From a virus: DNA of 64,000 nt. The stretch covers positions 62,001 through 126,000 of IMG/VR virus record IMGVR_UViG_3300035698_031678. One strand, written 5' to 3'. The notes beneath the pieces were generated by a model that made no database searches, had not been told where the DNA came from, and saw nothing but the letters and a program-made list of their open reading frames with translations. Below are positions 49,030 through 58,928 of the stretch, piece by piece; the first letter of the stretch is position 1, and each line of letters starts with the position of its first letter. The position numbers and the translations under genes were made by a program.

Positions 49030-50709
49030 ATGAAAGATTGGAAAATGGGTATCGATTGTCCTAATTGGGCAAACGACGATTATAAATTGATGATTCAAGA
49101 TTATCTCTTAGAAGGCGAAACACCAGCTTTAGCGTATATCAGGGTAGCTGATTCTGCTGCTAATGAATTAGGTAAACCAGAAATGGCTAAAGATTTCTTG
49201 GAAGACATATGGAAAGGTTGGCTTTGCTTATCTAGTCCAGTCTTAGCTAATTCGGGTACAATAAGAGGTTTACCTATCAGTTGTTTTGGAATACACTATC
49301 CTGATAGTACTAGTGGAATTGGCTTAAAATATCATGAGCTGATGATGATGAGTAAAGTTGGAGGTGGAGTTGGTCAAAAATTTACACCTATTAGACCTGC
49401 TGGAACTCCTATTTCAGATATCGGTACTGCAGATGGGTCAATACCTTTTATGAAGATATCTGACACCATTGTTGAAAAAATGAAACAAGGTAAGGTCAGA
49501 AAAGCTGCTGGTTCTGCTAACCTTAACATAGAACACCCAGATTTTTTCAATGGATTCTTAGATGCTAGAAGAGGTAAAGGAGACATTTCTCTTCAATTTC
49601 AAAAGATACATCAGTGTGCCGTAATAGATGATACTTTTATGGAAAAAGTTGCTGATACTAAATCTAATGAATTCAGAGACTTTGCTAGAGTTGTAAGAAC
49701 AAGAATAGAGACTGGTGAGCCATTTATTTTATACGCAGATAATGCTAATAAAACTCTTCCAGCATGGTACAAAAATCGTGGTTTTAAAATAGACATGACC
49801 AACATTTGTACAGAGATAATGCTTATGTGTGATGAAGACCACAGTTTTGTTTGCTGTTTAAGTAGTGTGAACTTATCAAAATACCACGAATGGAAAGACA
49901 CTGGCTTTATTAAGAGAGCAATATACTTCTTAGATGGTGTCATGAGTGAGTTCATTAGAAAGGCTAAAAACTATAGAGGGTTAGAAGCTGCCACAAGGTT
50001 TGCTGAAAAAAGTAGGGCTTTAGGTCTTGGTGTTTTAGGATGGCACACTTTTCTAATACAAGAAAACTTACCTTTTACTCATTACTTAGCTAAAAGTTGG
50101 ACTAATGAAATATTTGGTTATATTAAAGAACAAGCAGAAGAAGCTTCAGTTGAATTGGCTAAAATATTTGGTGAACCAGAATGGATGTATGGTTATGGTA
50201 GAAGAAACAGCCATTTATTGGCTATAGCCCCTACTACTTCTAATGCCATTCTAAGTGGTGGTAAGTCTCCTAACCATGAACCTTACAAAGCGGTTTATTG
50301 GGCAGAGAGATCAGCTAAGGGATTGATCTACAGAAAGATTCCTATGTTTGAGAAATTGCTAGACGATTTAGGTGAAAACAAACCAGAAGTTTGGAGCAGC
50401 ATCTTAAAATACAATGGTAGTGTTCAGCACTTGAAATTTTTAAATGCAGATCAGAAAAAACTCTACCTATCTTTTGTGGAAATAGATCAAAAAGAGCTTC
50501 TAATAGCAGCTGGTATAAGACAAACTTACATAGACCAAGGTATGAGTCTTAACCTTGCTTTTCCTTTAGATACTAAAGCTGTTGAGCTTATAAAGATTCA
50601 TTATCTAGCCTGGAAATTGGGTCTAAAAACTTTGTATTACTTACATAGTAACAGCGCTTTATCTGCAGATTTAATTGATATTGATAATTGCGGTAGCTGT
50701 GATGGATAG
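49030..50709 (+). CDS. nrdA: Class I ribonucleotide reductase large subunit, short form
   Basis: 559 residues, shorter than bacterial NrdA (about 750). The N-terminal ATP-cone is absent, so the usual dATP shut-off is likely missing. Catalytic elements: Cys85 in ISCFG, the NICTE motif (Asn258, Cys260, Glu262), the second redox Cys in VCCLSS (275-276), the radical-transfer Tyr pair near 536-537, and the C-terminal CGSC shuttle (554, 557). It makes dNDPs from NDPs with NrdB. Followed by a terminator. Confidence 0.9.
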   Translation: MKDWKMGIDCPNWANDDYKLMIQDYLLEGETPALAYIRVADSAANELGKPEMAKDFLEDIWKGWLCLSSPVLANSGTIRGLPISCFGIHYPDSTSGIGLKYHELMMMSKVGGGVGQKFTPIRPAGTPISDIGTADGSIPFMKISDTIVEKMKQGKVRKAAGSANLNIEHPDFFNGFLDARRGKGDISLQFQKIHQCAVIDDTFMEKVADTKSNEFRDFARVVRTRIETGEPFILYADNANKTLPAWYKNRGFKIDMTNICTEIMLMCDEDHSFVCCLSSVNLSKYHEWKDTGFIKRAIYFLDGVMSEFIRKAKNYRGLEAATRFAEKSRALGLGVLGWHTFLIQENLPFTHYLAKSWTNEIFGYIKEQAEEASVELAKIFGEPEWMYGYGRRNSHLLAIAPTTSNAILSGGKSPNHEPYKAVYWAERSAKGLIYRKIPMFEKLLDDLGENKPEVWSSILKYNGSVQHLKFLNADQKKLYLSFVEIDQKELLIAAGIRQTYIDQGMSLNLAFPLDTKAVELIKIHYLAWKLGLKTLYYLHSNSALSADLIDIDNCGSCDG

Positions 50710-50772
50710 AAACTGGCAAGGCTGTTAAGAATTTTTTATTTGCAGTTGCCAACTGTGTTTTGTTATTTAATT

Positions 50773-50807
50773 AAGGGTCAGGGTATTAAAGCTTTGACCC
50801 TTTTTTT
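50773..50807 (+). terminator. Rho-independent terminator after nrdA
   Basis: Arms AAGGGTCA and TGACCCTT enclose a loop; T-run TTTTTTT follows. It ends the tail-tube/nrdBA transcript about 65 bases past the stop. Confidence 0.8.
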
Positions 50808-50881
50808 ATATTCCAATAAAATCAGCTTTTGGCAAAAGATAATATTTTTTAATAACTTAATAACTTTATAATATAGTAATA

Positions 50882-51127
50882 ATGATAGGTAGCGAAATTC
50901 AAGAAGATAATACCAAAAGCAGCATAATTTACGTAAATAACGTATCAATTTTAAAGATGAAATTTACTGAAAAGTTTAAAGACATTTCTATGACTGTAGG
51001 TAAAAACGAGAAAGGTGTGGGAGTGTTGGTTTTAACCAGGGCTAACGAATACAATAAAGATCAAATAGGCAAACTCTTAAAGTTGGTTGGTAAAATAAAT
51101 GATGAAATAGACGACAAAGGTATTTAA
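50882..51127 (+). CDS. Hypothetical protein (81 aa)
   Basis: A lone small gene between two terminators. Predicted alpha/beta: SIIYVNNVSILKMKFTEKF, then GVGVLVLTRANEYN and a C-terminal helix. No family recognised. Confidence 0.58.
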   Translation: MIGSEIQEDNTKSSIIYVNNVSILKMKFTEKFKDISMTVGKNEKGVGVLVLTRANEYNKDQIGKLLKLVGKINDEIDDKGI

Positions 51128-51129
51128 TA

Positions 51130-51162
51130 AAAAAGCCTGATACTAATAGTATCAGGCTTTTT
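51130..51162. terminator. Palindromic bidirectional terminator
   Basis: A perfect 15-bp stem (AAAAAGCCTGATACT/AGTATCAGGCTTTTT, three-base loop) between the convergent small gene and the major capsid gene. A-run on one side and T-run on the other allow use from both directions. Confidence 0.85.
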
Positions 51163-51187
51163 AATGTAATTATTTTAAAATCTAAAA

Positions 51188-52846
51188 TTAGATAATGCTC
51201 TGACCAGAACCTTCTGTAACTGTAAACGTTAAATAGTTAAATCCAGGATTAGTACCCACTGAAGCTACTTGCGCTCTAGACTTAAGTACAGAAACTTCGC
51301 TCATAGTACCTTCGGCAATAGTAGAGATAGTTTCACCCATGATGTAATTTATCATCTTGATTCCAGGCTCTTGATCAGTTCCCTTACGAGAAACCGAGAT
51401 TCTAGCATCAGTAAGACCCATCATTGGATCTTCAAAAACATCCATTTTACGTAAAGTTCCAACCTGGTAAAGGTTATCGTTTTCGCTCAAGTTGTTCTCA
51501 AAAGGAGCATCTTGGAATCCACGAGTGTCTTGTAAAGCAGAACTTAGTCTACCATTGGTAGCAACCTTGTTAGCTTTACCTCTACGGTTTCTGTGACCTA
51601 CAACAGCAGAAGCGTATGTAAGACGTGAAACAATTCTACGTTGCATTGATGGCAAATTGTCACCATTTGTAGTAGAAATTAAAGCACCTGAAGCTTTTGG
51701 TAAACTTCTTTGAACATCATCCTCATCAAGATAAGTAGTTGTTGCTCCTTGCTCTGTTGCAGAAATGTGCAAGTTCAAGTTATCACCTGTAATAGCGTGA
51801 AAGTTTGCGTGATGTCCCCAACCTGTGTTGAATACCTTTGTGATAATTTCATCATTGAAAGATTGCTCTAACTCATTTGAAATTGCATCAAAAGCTAACT
51901 GTGCACCATCAATTCCTTCTTCCATAGCTAAGTCTTGTAACATCTCAACTGTATAACCAATTTTAACTTGGTAAGTACGCATTGAGAAGTTTTCACTCCA
52001 CTTAGTAAGACCCATTGAACGGTAACGTCCTGATTCTCCAGTTTCTCTAGAATTTCCAGTGCTTGACATACTACCATCACTACGATTAGCAGTAAACGCA
52101 TCTGTATCATCAAGACCAGCTCCAGAATATCCTTTGATAAAGTTAGTGTAAGCACCAACATAGTCTACTGTACTTGGATTGAAACCAATAAAGTTTCCAG
52201 CATCAGTAAAAATAGCAGCATCATTTACAGGAGTGTTAAGCAATGAAGCCAAAGCACCATTTCCTGTTACTGTTCCTACTCTAAAAATAGCGTGACCTTT
52301 TGCTCTATCCTTACCTACGTAAGTAATCTTTAAAAGTTCATCACCATCATTGGCATCTTTTACAGTATATTCAGTACCAGCTGTTAATGCAGCATTAGTA
52401 CCAGTTTGAACGATAGCTACCTTAAACACATTAGGCATGTTATCAGCATCTGTTGCAGATAATTTACCGCCAGCGTAAATTGGCTCTACTACATTTACTA
52501 CCATGTTTGACTTGGTAGATTGGATAGTAGGAATAAGATCCAAACCAACTGTGTTAGCGAATGAATCGATAAACACACCAAAAAGGCTGTCAAACTGACC
52601 TTCACTACCTTTAGTGCTGTCTCCAGCTGCAGAAGGGTTATTACCAAGACTAAATGCTCCACGACCAGGTGTGTTAGCGGTTGTAGCTGCATTTTCATAC
52701 ATTCTACGAACTTGTGCTGCTTCACATAGTCTTTGCATCTTAGACTTAGAGATTTTACTTATACCCTTAGCTGCTAAGTGCTTTGAAATCTTTTTGTTCC
52801 AAGATTCAAATATTTTTTGTTTTACTAATTTATTTTTGAGATTCAT
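51188..52846 (-). CDS. gp23-like major capsid protein precursor
   Basis: 552 residues (T4 gp23: 521). GRYRSMGLTKWSENFSMRTY followed by QVKIGYTVEMLQDLAMEEG and a helix ending LEQSFNDEIITKV is the T4-type capsid core (E-x-x-x-L-x-x-x-Y-x-x-E-x-x-Q-D-L, then E-L-x-x-x-x-N-x-E). The basic N-terminus ends with QRLCEAAQVRRMYENAATT; LCE (residue 42) and MYE (residue 51) both fit the phage protease target [LIM]-x-E and would give removal of a 42- or 51-residue propeptide. TCTAAATA stands 28 bases before its ATG. Confidence 0.85.
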   Translation of the reverse strand: MNLKNKLVKQKIFESWNKKISKHLAAKGISKISKSKMQRLCEAAQVRRMYENAATTANTPGRGAFSLGNNPSAAGDSTKGSEGQFDSLFGVFIDSFANTVGLDLIPTIQSTKSNMVVNVVEPIYAGGKLSATDADNMPNVFKVAIVQTGTNAALTAGTEYTVKDANDGDELLKITYVGKDRAKGHAIFRVGTVTGNGALASLLNTPVNDAAIFTDAGNFIGFNPSTVDYVGAYTNFIKGYSGAGLDDTDAFTANRSDGSMSSTGNSRETGESGRYRSMGLTKWSENFSMRTYQVKIGYTVEMLQDLAMEEGIDGAQLAFDAISNELEQSFNDEIITKVFNTGWGHHANFHAITGDNLNLHISATEQGATTTYLDEDDVQRSLPKASGALISTTNGDNLPSMQRRIVSRLTYASAVVGHRNRRGKANKVATNGRLSSALQDTRGFQDAPFENNLSENDNLYQVGTLRKMDVFEDPMMGLTDARISVSRKGTDQEPGIKMINYIMGETISTIAEGTMSEVSVLKSRAQVASVGTNPGFNYLTFTVTEGSGQSII

Positions 52847-52874
52847 GATTATATTATTATTGTTAAACTTTATC

Positions 52875-52882
52875 TATTTAGA
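52875..52882 (-). promoter_or_regulatory. Late-promoter-like variant TCTAAATA
   Basis: On the minus strand, 28 bases before the major capsid ATG. It deviates at the second base from the (G/A)ATAAATA form seen at other virion genes. Confidence 0.35.
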
Positions 52883-52902
52883 CTTTCTAAAACTTTCAAT
52901 TT

Positions 52903-55900
52903 TTAAATTGAAAGAAGTGAATGTAGGTTAGGATTAACCATTTTCACCATTTCCATTAGGTCTTCTTTGGGCATTGATTCCATCATCTTATCACCTAAAA
53001 CGATCTCTATCTCCTCTATCTCATCATCATCCGCACTCATGTAAGCCTCTAATTCTTCATCTGAAAGTTCACCTGTGTAGGGCTTATCGCTTACAAATTC
53101 TTTTTTCTCTGAATCTTCCACCTCTGAAATTCTAGCTTCAGGGCTTTCCATTTTAGATTTAGCTGCTTCAATAACATCTTGATTTTCCATCATGGTGTTA
53201 TCCATTTCCATCATTTTATTAGCGTAAGTTTCCATAATATTCTTCATTTGCTTACTTTCTTCTTTCATTGATTCAGTCAACTCTACAAGCTTTCTTTTAA
53301 TCAATTGATTTTCTTCAAACAAACCTCTTAGATTATGTTCGTTAGCATAGATAGATTTAGCAACATTTCTGTCTATGAATTTTTTCTTAGACTCACTAAG
53401 TACAACTCTTGCAGAAACAATATTACCTTTTACATCATAATGGGTAGATTCCATCAAACCTTTCAATATACGGTTTTGTTTAATCTTGCTATCAGTAATT
53501 TTAGAAATTTTGCTTTTACACTCTTGCAATAAAACTTTTCCAAAAATATCTTTAGCTTTATCTAGTCCACCTTTAGCTCTCACTCTTTTAGCAAGCTTGT
53601 AAGCAGATTCCATTAAGCTAGTTTTATAAACTTTCTTACTTTCATTAATGCTTAGAATAGTCTTTGTGTCTGTTGCAAAAGCACCCTTCTTACGAAATTT
53701 TACCACTCTTTTAGATTCCGACATTACTACCAGGTTCTTTTGAGCCATAGCTACTTTAGAGTAATTTGACTTAGAAGCTTCGTTAAGCCCCATTGCAGTA
53801 GTGTTTATCATGCTTTTAGCATTTTCTAGGAATTCATCAACTAATTCTTCGCTAGAACGTATCTCAACATGCTCTGTTACAGTAGGCTCAAGTGTGCCAT
53901 CCTGGTTTTCAGGTTTCATATCTTCGTTTAAACCTTTAGCACCACTTCTTAAATGAACTTTGAATTTGTCTTTGAATTCAGCATCCATTTTAGATTGACT
54001 TGGCATTATAGCTTTAGATTCAGAAATATCTTGTAAAACTTCTTCACCTTTCTCTTCAGCTATGTCTTCCTCGTTAGTTTCATCTATCATGCAGCCTTTC
54101 TCTTCTGCCATCTTTTTAGCCTTTTTCTCATCGTAGTATAAGCCCATTTCCTCGCCTTTGTCGCTGTAAAGTGAATAAACTTTTCTATTCTCATTTAGAC
54201 CCATTTCCTCTCTGTCAATGTTTGCATCCATGTCTTCTTTAAACATTTTAACAATATCATCTTGGCTTGGCATTACCGCCTTAGATTCGTCAAGATCCGC
54301 ACCACCTTGGTAAGATCCATACTCATCTAAAGAGACCATTGAATCAACATCTTCGGAATTAACTTCTATCATTATTCCAGAATTATCAAAAACGTGCTTC
54401 TCGTCAACAATACCTTTATATTGCGCATAAGCTTCAACATCACCTTTTTTAACCATGTAAGTTTGGTCTAGCTCTAGATCAATAGATTCATTCAACTTTC
54501 CAGAAACTTCGTATCCGTCTTCTTGTGCAGCTGTATGTGCAGCATTTTCGCTAGGGTAACCATCATCTATTAAAACTCCTTTAGAACCATATATTGCCCA
54601 ATTGTCTCCTGAACCTTCAATGGTAACTTTGCCACCAGCGTCTTCGTTAAGAATCCCTTTTTCCATTGCCACAATTTTGGCAATCATTTCTGGTATAACA
54701 TCAGAACCAAAGTCGTAATTTATTAGTAAGTGTTCTACACCACTATCTCCTATTTCTGCATAACCACCATTGGATTTTACATCCTTAAGAACTTTTTTAA
54801 TATCTTCTTCTGTGTAAGCTTTTTTATAATAATCTCCTAAACCACTGGCATCTTCATTCATCTTACCATCTTCCATCTTCTTTCTTTGTGCTATCATTTC
54901 TGGAGATTCAACGTCTTCGGAAACATCATGAATTTTAGCATACCTTTCGTATTCTTGACTGTATCCTTTTGCTAATAAAGTATCTTTAAGATCTTTTAAA
55001 CTAAAATCTGAACCCAATTCTGTATTAAGCCATTTAAAGTTTTTGTTACCTTTTATAATATCTTTAAGCATTTTGTTCTGAACACCTTCGGAAACATCTT
55101 TTAGTTTATCTTCTACCATTTTAGTGTACTCGCTTAGTAGACCATATTCTTCTAAATCTTCCACTCCAAGATTAATATCACCAACTACTCCAGCAGATGT
55201 TATGGTCACTTTACCTGAATCATCTACGGTATAATTCACTTCTACGTCTCCATCAGGTGTGTCCTTGAGAATTGTTTTAGATTCATTTAGGTTTTTGTTA
55301 CCTTCTAGTTTATCTTCTACCATTTTAGTGTACTCGCTTAGTAGACCATATTCTTCTAAATCTTCTACTCCAAGATTAATGTCACCAACTACTCCAGCAG
55401 ATGTTATGGTCACTTTACCTGAATCATCTACGGTATAATTCACTTCTACGTCTCCATCAGGTGTGTCCTTGAGAATTGTTTTAGCTTCATTTAGGTTTTT
55501 CTTCTTTCTAAAAGTAGTGTTAGATTCATTGAGCATTGTAACTTCTAAATAATTGTAGTCAATATAATCAGCAATCCATTCTCTAACATCTTCCATTTCA
55601 TCACCTATTTCACCATCGTCATAATGATCATCACTAATAGGCGCACCTTCAAATACGATTGTACCCTTTTTAAACTCTAATGTAACATCACCAAACTTTT
55701 GACCATCTTCATCTTCGTTAGTTATTTCTGATGTCACGTAGTCTCCTAATTTGTTGACAGCATCTTCAAACGCTGCATCTGAATCAATAATTTTAGACTC
55801 ATTTAAATTTTTTCTTCTCATAACTGATTCGCTTAAATCACCTTTAATTTTATCAAAGTCGCTTTTTAAAAGCCATATTGCCATAGGGCTAGCATCTTGT

Positions 55901-58797
55901 TGTGTAATAGCTTTTACACCATTAACTTCACCAATTGTTATTCCAGCCATAGTGTACTTGTCGTTGTCTATAGATTTGGTTTCTTTCCAATTAAGACCAA
56001 ATTCTCTGGCGTTTTCTATATTCCAAATTTCGTCTAAATCTCCAATTTCATAAATCATTATAAAATCTTTTGACCCAAGTTCTTTTTCTAGAAATGATTT
56101 AAAATCGTTATAATCGCTATTATCAGCAAAAGCATCATTCCAATCTCCTGTTTTTAATCTGCTTTCGTTTAGATTTTTTCTGTTCATAACTGATTTGTTT
56201 TCTTTCAAACTAATATTTTCTTTTTTAGCATATTCTATTAAAGCTTTAGTTACTTTAGCAACATCATGACTTATATCTAGACCGTTGTTTTCGAATTTAT
56301 TAAGATTACCAAATTTTTCTATTTGGTATTTTACTCTAGAAACATTTTCCCCATTGTAATAATCATGAGCAATTTTTTCAGCAAAATTTTTATCAATCTT
56401 AAATTGAGATAAGATATGACCCAATTTTTTCATCTTTTCATCAGACTCTAATTGTATATCTTCATTTAAGTTCCTTTTTCTAAGTTTACTCACTTTTTTT
56501 GCTTCGTGCATTTTTACTAGAGTTTTATTACCACTCATCTTTACAGCCTTAATAACATCTTCTACTTGTTTAGGCGTCATTTTTTCTAGGAAGTTTCCAG
56601 CAGTGTTTGATCCACCACCTGTAGCCATCATATCATCCCACTTTAAATTGGACATTTTTTCGATTTGCTCAACTAAGATATTAGCTTCACTATTACCTAA
56701 ACCAATTTCATCTAGAACGTCTTGGTTTTCTAGGTTGTTTATAATGTTAGAAAATTCTTTTGACTCGTTCATTCTGATTTTGTTTTTAGATATAGACTTT
56801 CTTTTGTTTTCATCAAGATCTCTAAGTTTTCTCGATTTTATTCCAATGGCTTCTGCATCCGATTTTTTCATAATTATTTCTGAATGATAATCTGCAACTT
56901 CTATTGCGCTTCTATTATCAACCTTTACCATCTTGTAACTAATGTCGTACTCATCCCCATTCCAAGTTAAGTATTCTGTGTTATTATTAACAGGAATACC
57001 ATTTTTTGCCATTTCTTCAAAATCTAAACCAGATTCTGGGTCGCTTCCCAAAGAATATATTACAACAAATTCATTTCCTCCTAGAGTATTTTTAATCATT
57101 TTTATGAACTCTGGAGCTTCTTGTATGGTGTGAAAAGTTTCTAATTTACCTGATTGTCCGTAAATCTTTAAGTTCCCTGATTGTATTTCCTCGTTCATTC
57201 TAATTTTGTTTTTAATATTTTTTGACTCGTTCAGTAAGCCCTTAGTATAACCATGTTCAAAGGCTGTTTCACCAAATTTTTTAAAATAAGGTAATTCTTG
57301 GGTAAGAGTTTTCTCAAATGACATTCCTAAATCAAGGTTTTTCATCGTTTTTTTAATAGATGAAATAACACTTTCTGGTGTTAAATTGTCAAAGGTGTCA
57401 AAGGTGTCTTGGCTAATGCTATTTTTAACTAATGCTAGGTTGTTTTTATTAGCAGATTCATTTAATGCAGCTATCTTTGATTCGTTTAATTCGTAGTCAA
57501 AACCAAATTTTTTCTTAAGCTGTTCTATTGCATGAGATCTACCTTCTATGTGATCTTTATGACCTGGGCTTGTTTCTAAATCAGAATTATATTCTTCTAT
57601 AGTGTCAATAAGCTCTCTACCTTCTTTGTCAGCTAATACTTGTTTGAAAGTAGAATCTTCTGACATGTTGGTTTTTTTACTTTCTGAAAGTCCCATAATT
57701 GCTTCAATTTCGTTTTCGTTTAATTTTACTTTATTACTAACCTCTAAACTATAGTTACTTCTGTTAGGCACGTGGTTATCTATGTCGAAGTATTTCGATT
57801 GATTGTACACTTTCAAAATTTCTAAGTCTGGAAACTTCTCTAAAACTTTACGTTTTAGCAAATCATCAGGTATCATGTCTAATGTCTTAAGGGCATGCTT
57901 TCTAGTAAGTATGGATGTTTTTACTGTTACTGATTTATCAGATATGGATACCTCTACTTCTATGGGTTTTCTTAGGTAACCACTAATAACATCTTCGAAT
58001 ACTTCGCCTAAATCTTTTGCGCTATTAACTAGTTTGTTAAATTTTGTTATTGCTAATTTGTTGTTGTTATAAGCTTCTTTTGCTGATGGTGTTATTAAAG
58101 TAGAAACGCTTTCATTAAGATTGAATTTTACCAATTTTTTGTTGTGATCCATTCTTTTCTTAACGTTCTTAAGTTCGCTTTCATTAACCTCAACTATTGC
58201 TGTGTTTCCTCTTTCCTCTATAGGGTTTAATTTAGCAAAAGTAAATCCTGGTGTAGAAACTATGTCTATTGTAAAAATTGTGTCTATAGTAGCTTTTTCC
58301 GTATCTTCATCAAAATATCCTATAGCTCTAGTGCTAACGCTTAGAGTACCACCATTATTGATTATGGCTAATGCGTCTATTCCACCACCTATAACTGTTG
58401 GTATTATTTTTATTCTTACGTAAACACGATTCTCATCTTCTTTGTACCACAACTTGGTGATTATGTGAGAAACCTCTTTCATAGAGATTTCGTAATTATC
58501 ATCATGGTTTAATGCACCAAATAACCTTCTTTCTTCAATCCAAGGTTGCAAATACTCTACTTGTTCTAGGTATTCTTCTTTGCTATACCATCTGCCATTC
58601 TCATTAGTACCATCTTCTGCTGACTCACCAAATACGGCTAGTGGTGCTTCCAGTGTGATAGACTGATCATTTACAGGAGAAAGATCTAGTCCAGCATTTT
58701 CATAGAGCTTTACATTTTGTAATTTTTCTGTCTTAATCCTTTTTAAAGGAGAAGAAGATTGCTCAAATAACCAAACTAATTTTTTATTTTCAGGCAT
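52903..58797 (-). CDS. Prohead protease fused to a 1750-residue scaffold/core region
   Basis: 1964 residues. Residues 1-205 are a T4 gp21-like protease: NENGRWYSKEEY, GALNHDDN with candidate catalytic His98, SVSTRAIG with candidate Ser155, then IVSTPGFTFAKLNP. T4 gp21 is about 212 residues and separate from its core protein. Here it runs on into a helical, acidic, repetitive region of many short modules joined by LNES, LNEN, LNED and similar (more than 15), which fit the [LIM]-x-E cleavage rule of such proteases. One 68-residue module is tandemly duplicated, and another about 75-residue module occurs at least twice in diverged form. It ends in helical scaffold-like sequence. Late box 16 bases before the ATG. 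Confidence 0.8.
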   Translation of the reverse strand: MPENKKLVWLFEQSSSPLKRIKTEKLQNVKLYENAGLDLSPVNDQSITLEAPLAVFGESAEDGTNENGRWYSKEEYLEQVEYLQPWIEERRLFGALNHDDNYEISMKEVSHIITKLWYKEDENRVYVRIKIIPTVIGGGIDALAIINNGGTLSVSTRAIGYFDEDTEKATIDTIFTIDIVSTPGFTFAKLNPIEERGNTAIVEVNESELKNVKKRMDHNKKLVKFNLNESVSTLITPSAKEAYNNNKLAITKFNKLVNSAKDLGEVFEDVISGYLRKPIEVEVSISDKSVTVKTSILTRKHALKTLDMIPDDLLKRKVLEKFPDLEILKVYNQSKYFDIDNHVPNRSNYSLEVSNKVKLNENEIEAIMGLSESKKTNMSEDSTFKQVLADKEGRELIDTIEEYNSDLETSPGHKDHIEGRSHAIEQLKKKFGFDYELNESKIAALNESANKNNLALVKNSISQDTFDTFDNLTPESVISSIKKTMKNLDLGMSFEKTLTQELPYFKKFGETAFEHGYTKGLLNESKNIKNKIRMNEEIQSGNLKIYGQSGKLETFHTIQEAPEFIKMIKNTLGGNEFVVIYSLGSDPESGLDFEEMAKNGIPVNNNTEYLTWNGDEYDISYKMVKVDNRSAIEVADYHSEIIMKKSDAEAIGIKSRKLRDLDENKRKSISKNKIRMNESKEFSNIINNLENQDVLDEIGLGNSEANILVEQIEKMSNLKWDDMMATGGGSNTAGNFLEKMTPKQVEDVIKAVKMSGNKTLVKMHEAKKVSKLRKRNLNEDIQLESDEKMKKLGHILSQFKIDKNFAEKIAHDYYNGENVSRVKYQIEKFGNLNKFENNGLDISHDVAKVTKALIEYAKKENISLKENKSVMNRKNLNESRLKTGDWNDAFADNSDYNDFKSFLEKELGSKDFIMIYEIGDLDEIWNIENAREFGLNWKETKSIDNDKYTMAGITIGEVNGVKAITQQDASPMAIWLLKSDFDKIKGDLSESVMRRKNLNESKIIDSDAAFEDAVNKLGDYVTSEITNEDEDGQKFGDVTLEFKKGTIVFEGAPISDDHYDDGEIGDEMEDVREWIADYIDYNYLEVTMLNESNTTFRKKKNLNEAKTILKDTPDGDVEVNYTVDDSGKVTITSAGVVGDINLGVEDLEEYGLLSEYTKMVEDKLEGNKNLNESKTILKDTPDGDVEVNYTVDDSGKVTITSAGVVGDINLGVEDLEEYGLLSEYTKMVEDKLKDVSEGVQNKMLKDIIKGNKNFKWLNTELGSDFSLKDLKDTLLAKGYSQEYERYAKIHDVSEDVESPEMIAQRKKMEDGKMNEDASGLGDYYKKAYTEEDIKKVLKDVKSNGGYAEIGDSGVEHLLINYDFGSDVIPEMIAKIVAMEKGILNEDAGGKVTIEGSGDNWAIYGSKGVLIDDGYPSENAAHTAAQEDGYEVSGKLNESIDLELDQTYMVKKGDVEAYAQYKGIVDEKHVFDNSGIMIEVNSEDVDSMVSLDEYGSYQGGADLDESKAVMPSQDDIVKMFKEDMDANIDREEMGLNENRKVYSLYSDKGEEMGLYYDEKKAKKMAEEKGCMIDETNEEDIAEEKGEEVLQDISESKAIMPSQSKMDAEFKDKFKVHLRSGAKGLNEDMKPENQDGTLEPTVTEHVEIRSSEELVDEFLENAKSMINTTAMGLNEASKSNYSKVAMAQKNLVVMSESKRVVKFRKKGAFATDTKTILSINESKKVYKTSLMESAYKLAKRVRAKGGLDKAKDIFGKVLLQECKSKISKITDSKIKQNRILKGLMESTHYDVKGNIVSARVVLSESKKKFIDRNVAKSIYANEHNLRGLFEENQLIKRKLVELTESMKEESKQMKNIMETYANKMMEMDNTMMENQDVIEAAKSKMESPEARISEVEDSEKKEFVSDKPYTGELSDEELEAYMSADDDEIEEIEIVLGDKMMESMPKEDLMEMVKMVNPNLHSLLSI
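55102..55500. repeat. 204-bp tandem duplication inside the scaffold region
   Basis: Period 204 bp (68 codons): the second copy matches the first to about 195 bp with only three differences seen. It encodes the TILKDTPDGDVEVNYTVDD module ending with an LNES joint. The near-identity points to a recent event or ongoing conversion. Confidence 0.85.
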
Positions 58798-58813
58798 TAG
58801 TGAATAATTGACT

Positions 58814-58821
58814 TATTTATT
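58814..58821 (-). promoter_or_regulatory. T4-late-like promoter box AATAAATA
   Basis: AATAAATA on the minus strand, 16 bases before the ATG of the protease-scaffold gene. The remainder of the 131-base gap up to 58928 has no gene. Confidence 0.5.
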
Positions 58822-58928
58822 AGAATAATTTAACGGTACAAAGATGTGTTTACTCTATTTAGTTATATGACCTTACAGCTAGAAACGTAGTAATAGCATA
58901 GACTTTAATTTACAATAATACTTAAATT

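Noticed and set aside
55102-55500. Mobile element or intron inside the scaffold gene
   Set aside because: The repeat keeps the reading frame (204 = 68 codons), has no terminal inverted repeats, and encodes a module joined by the same LNES motif as its neighbours.
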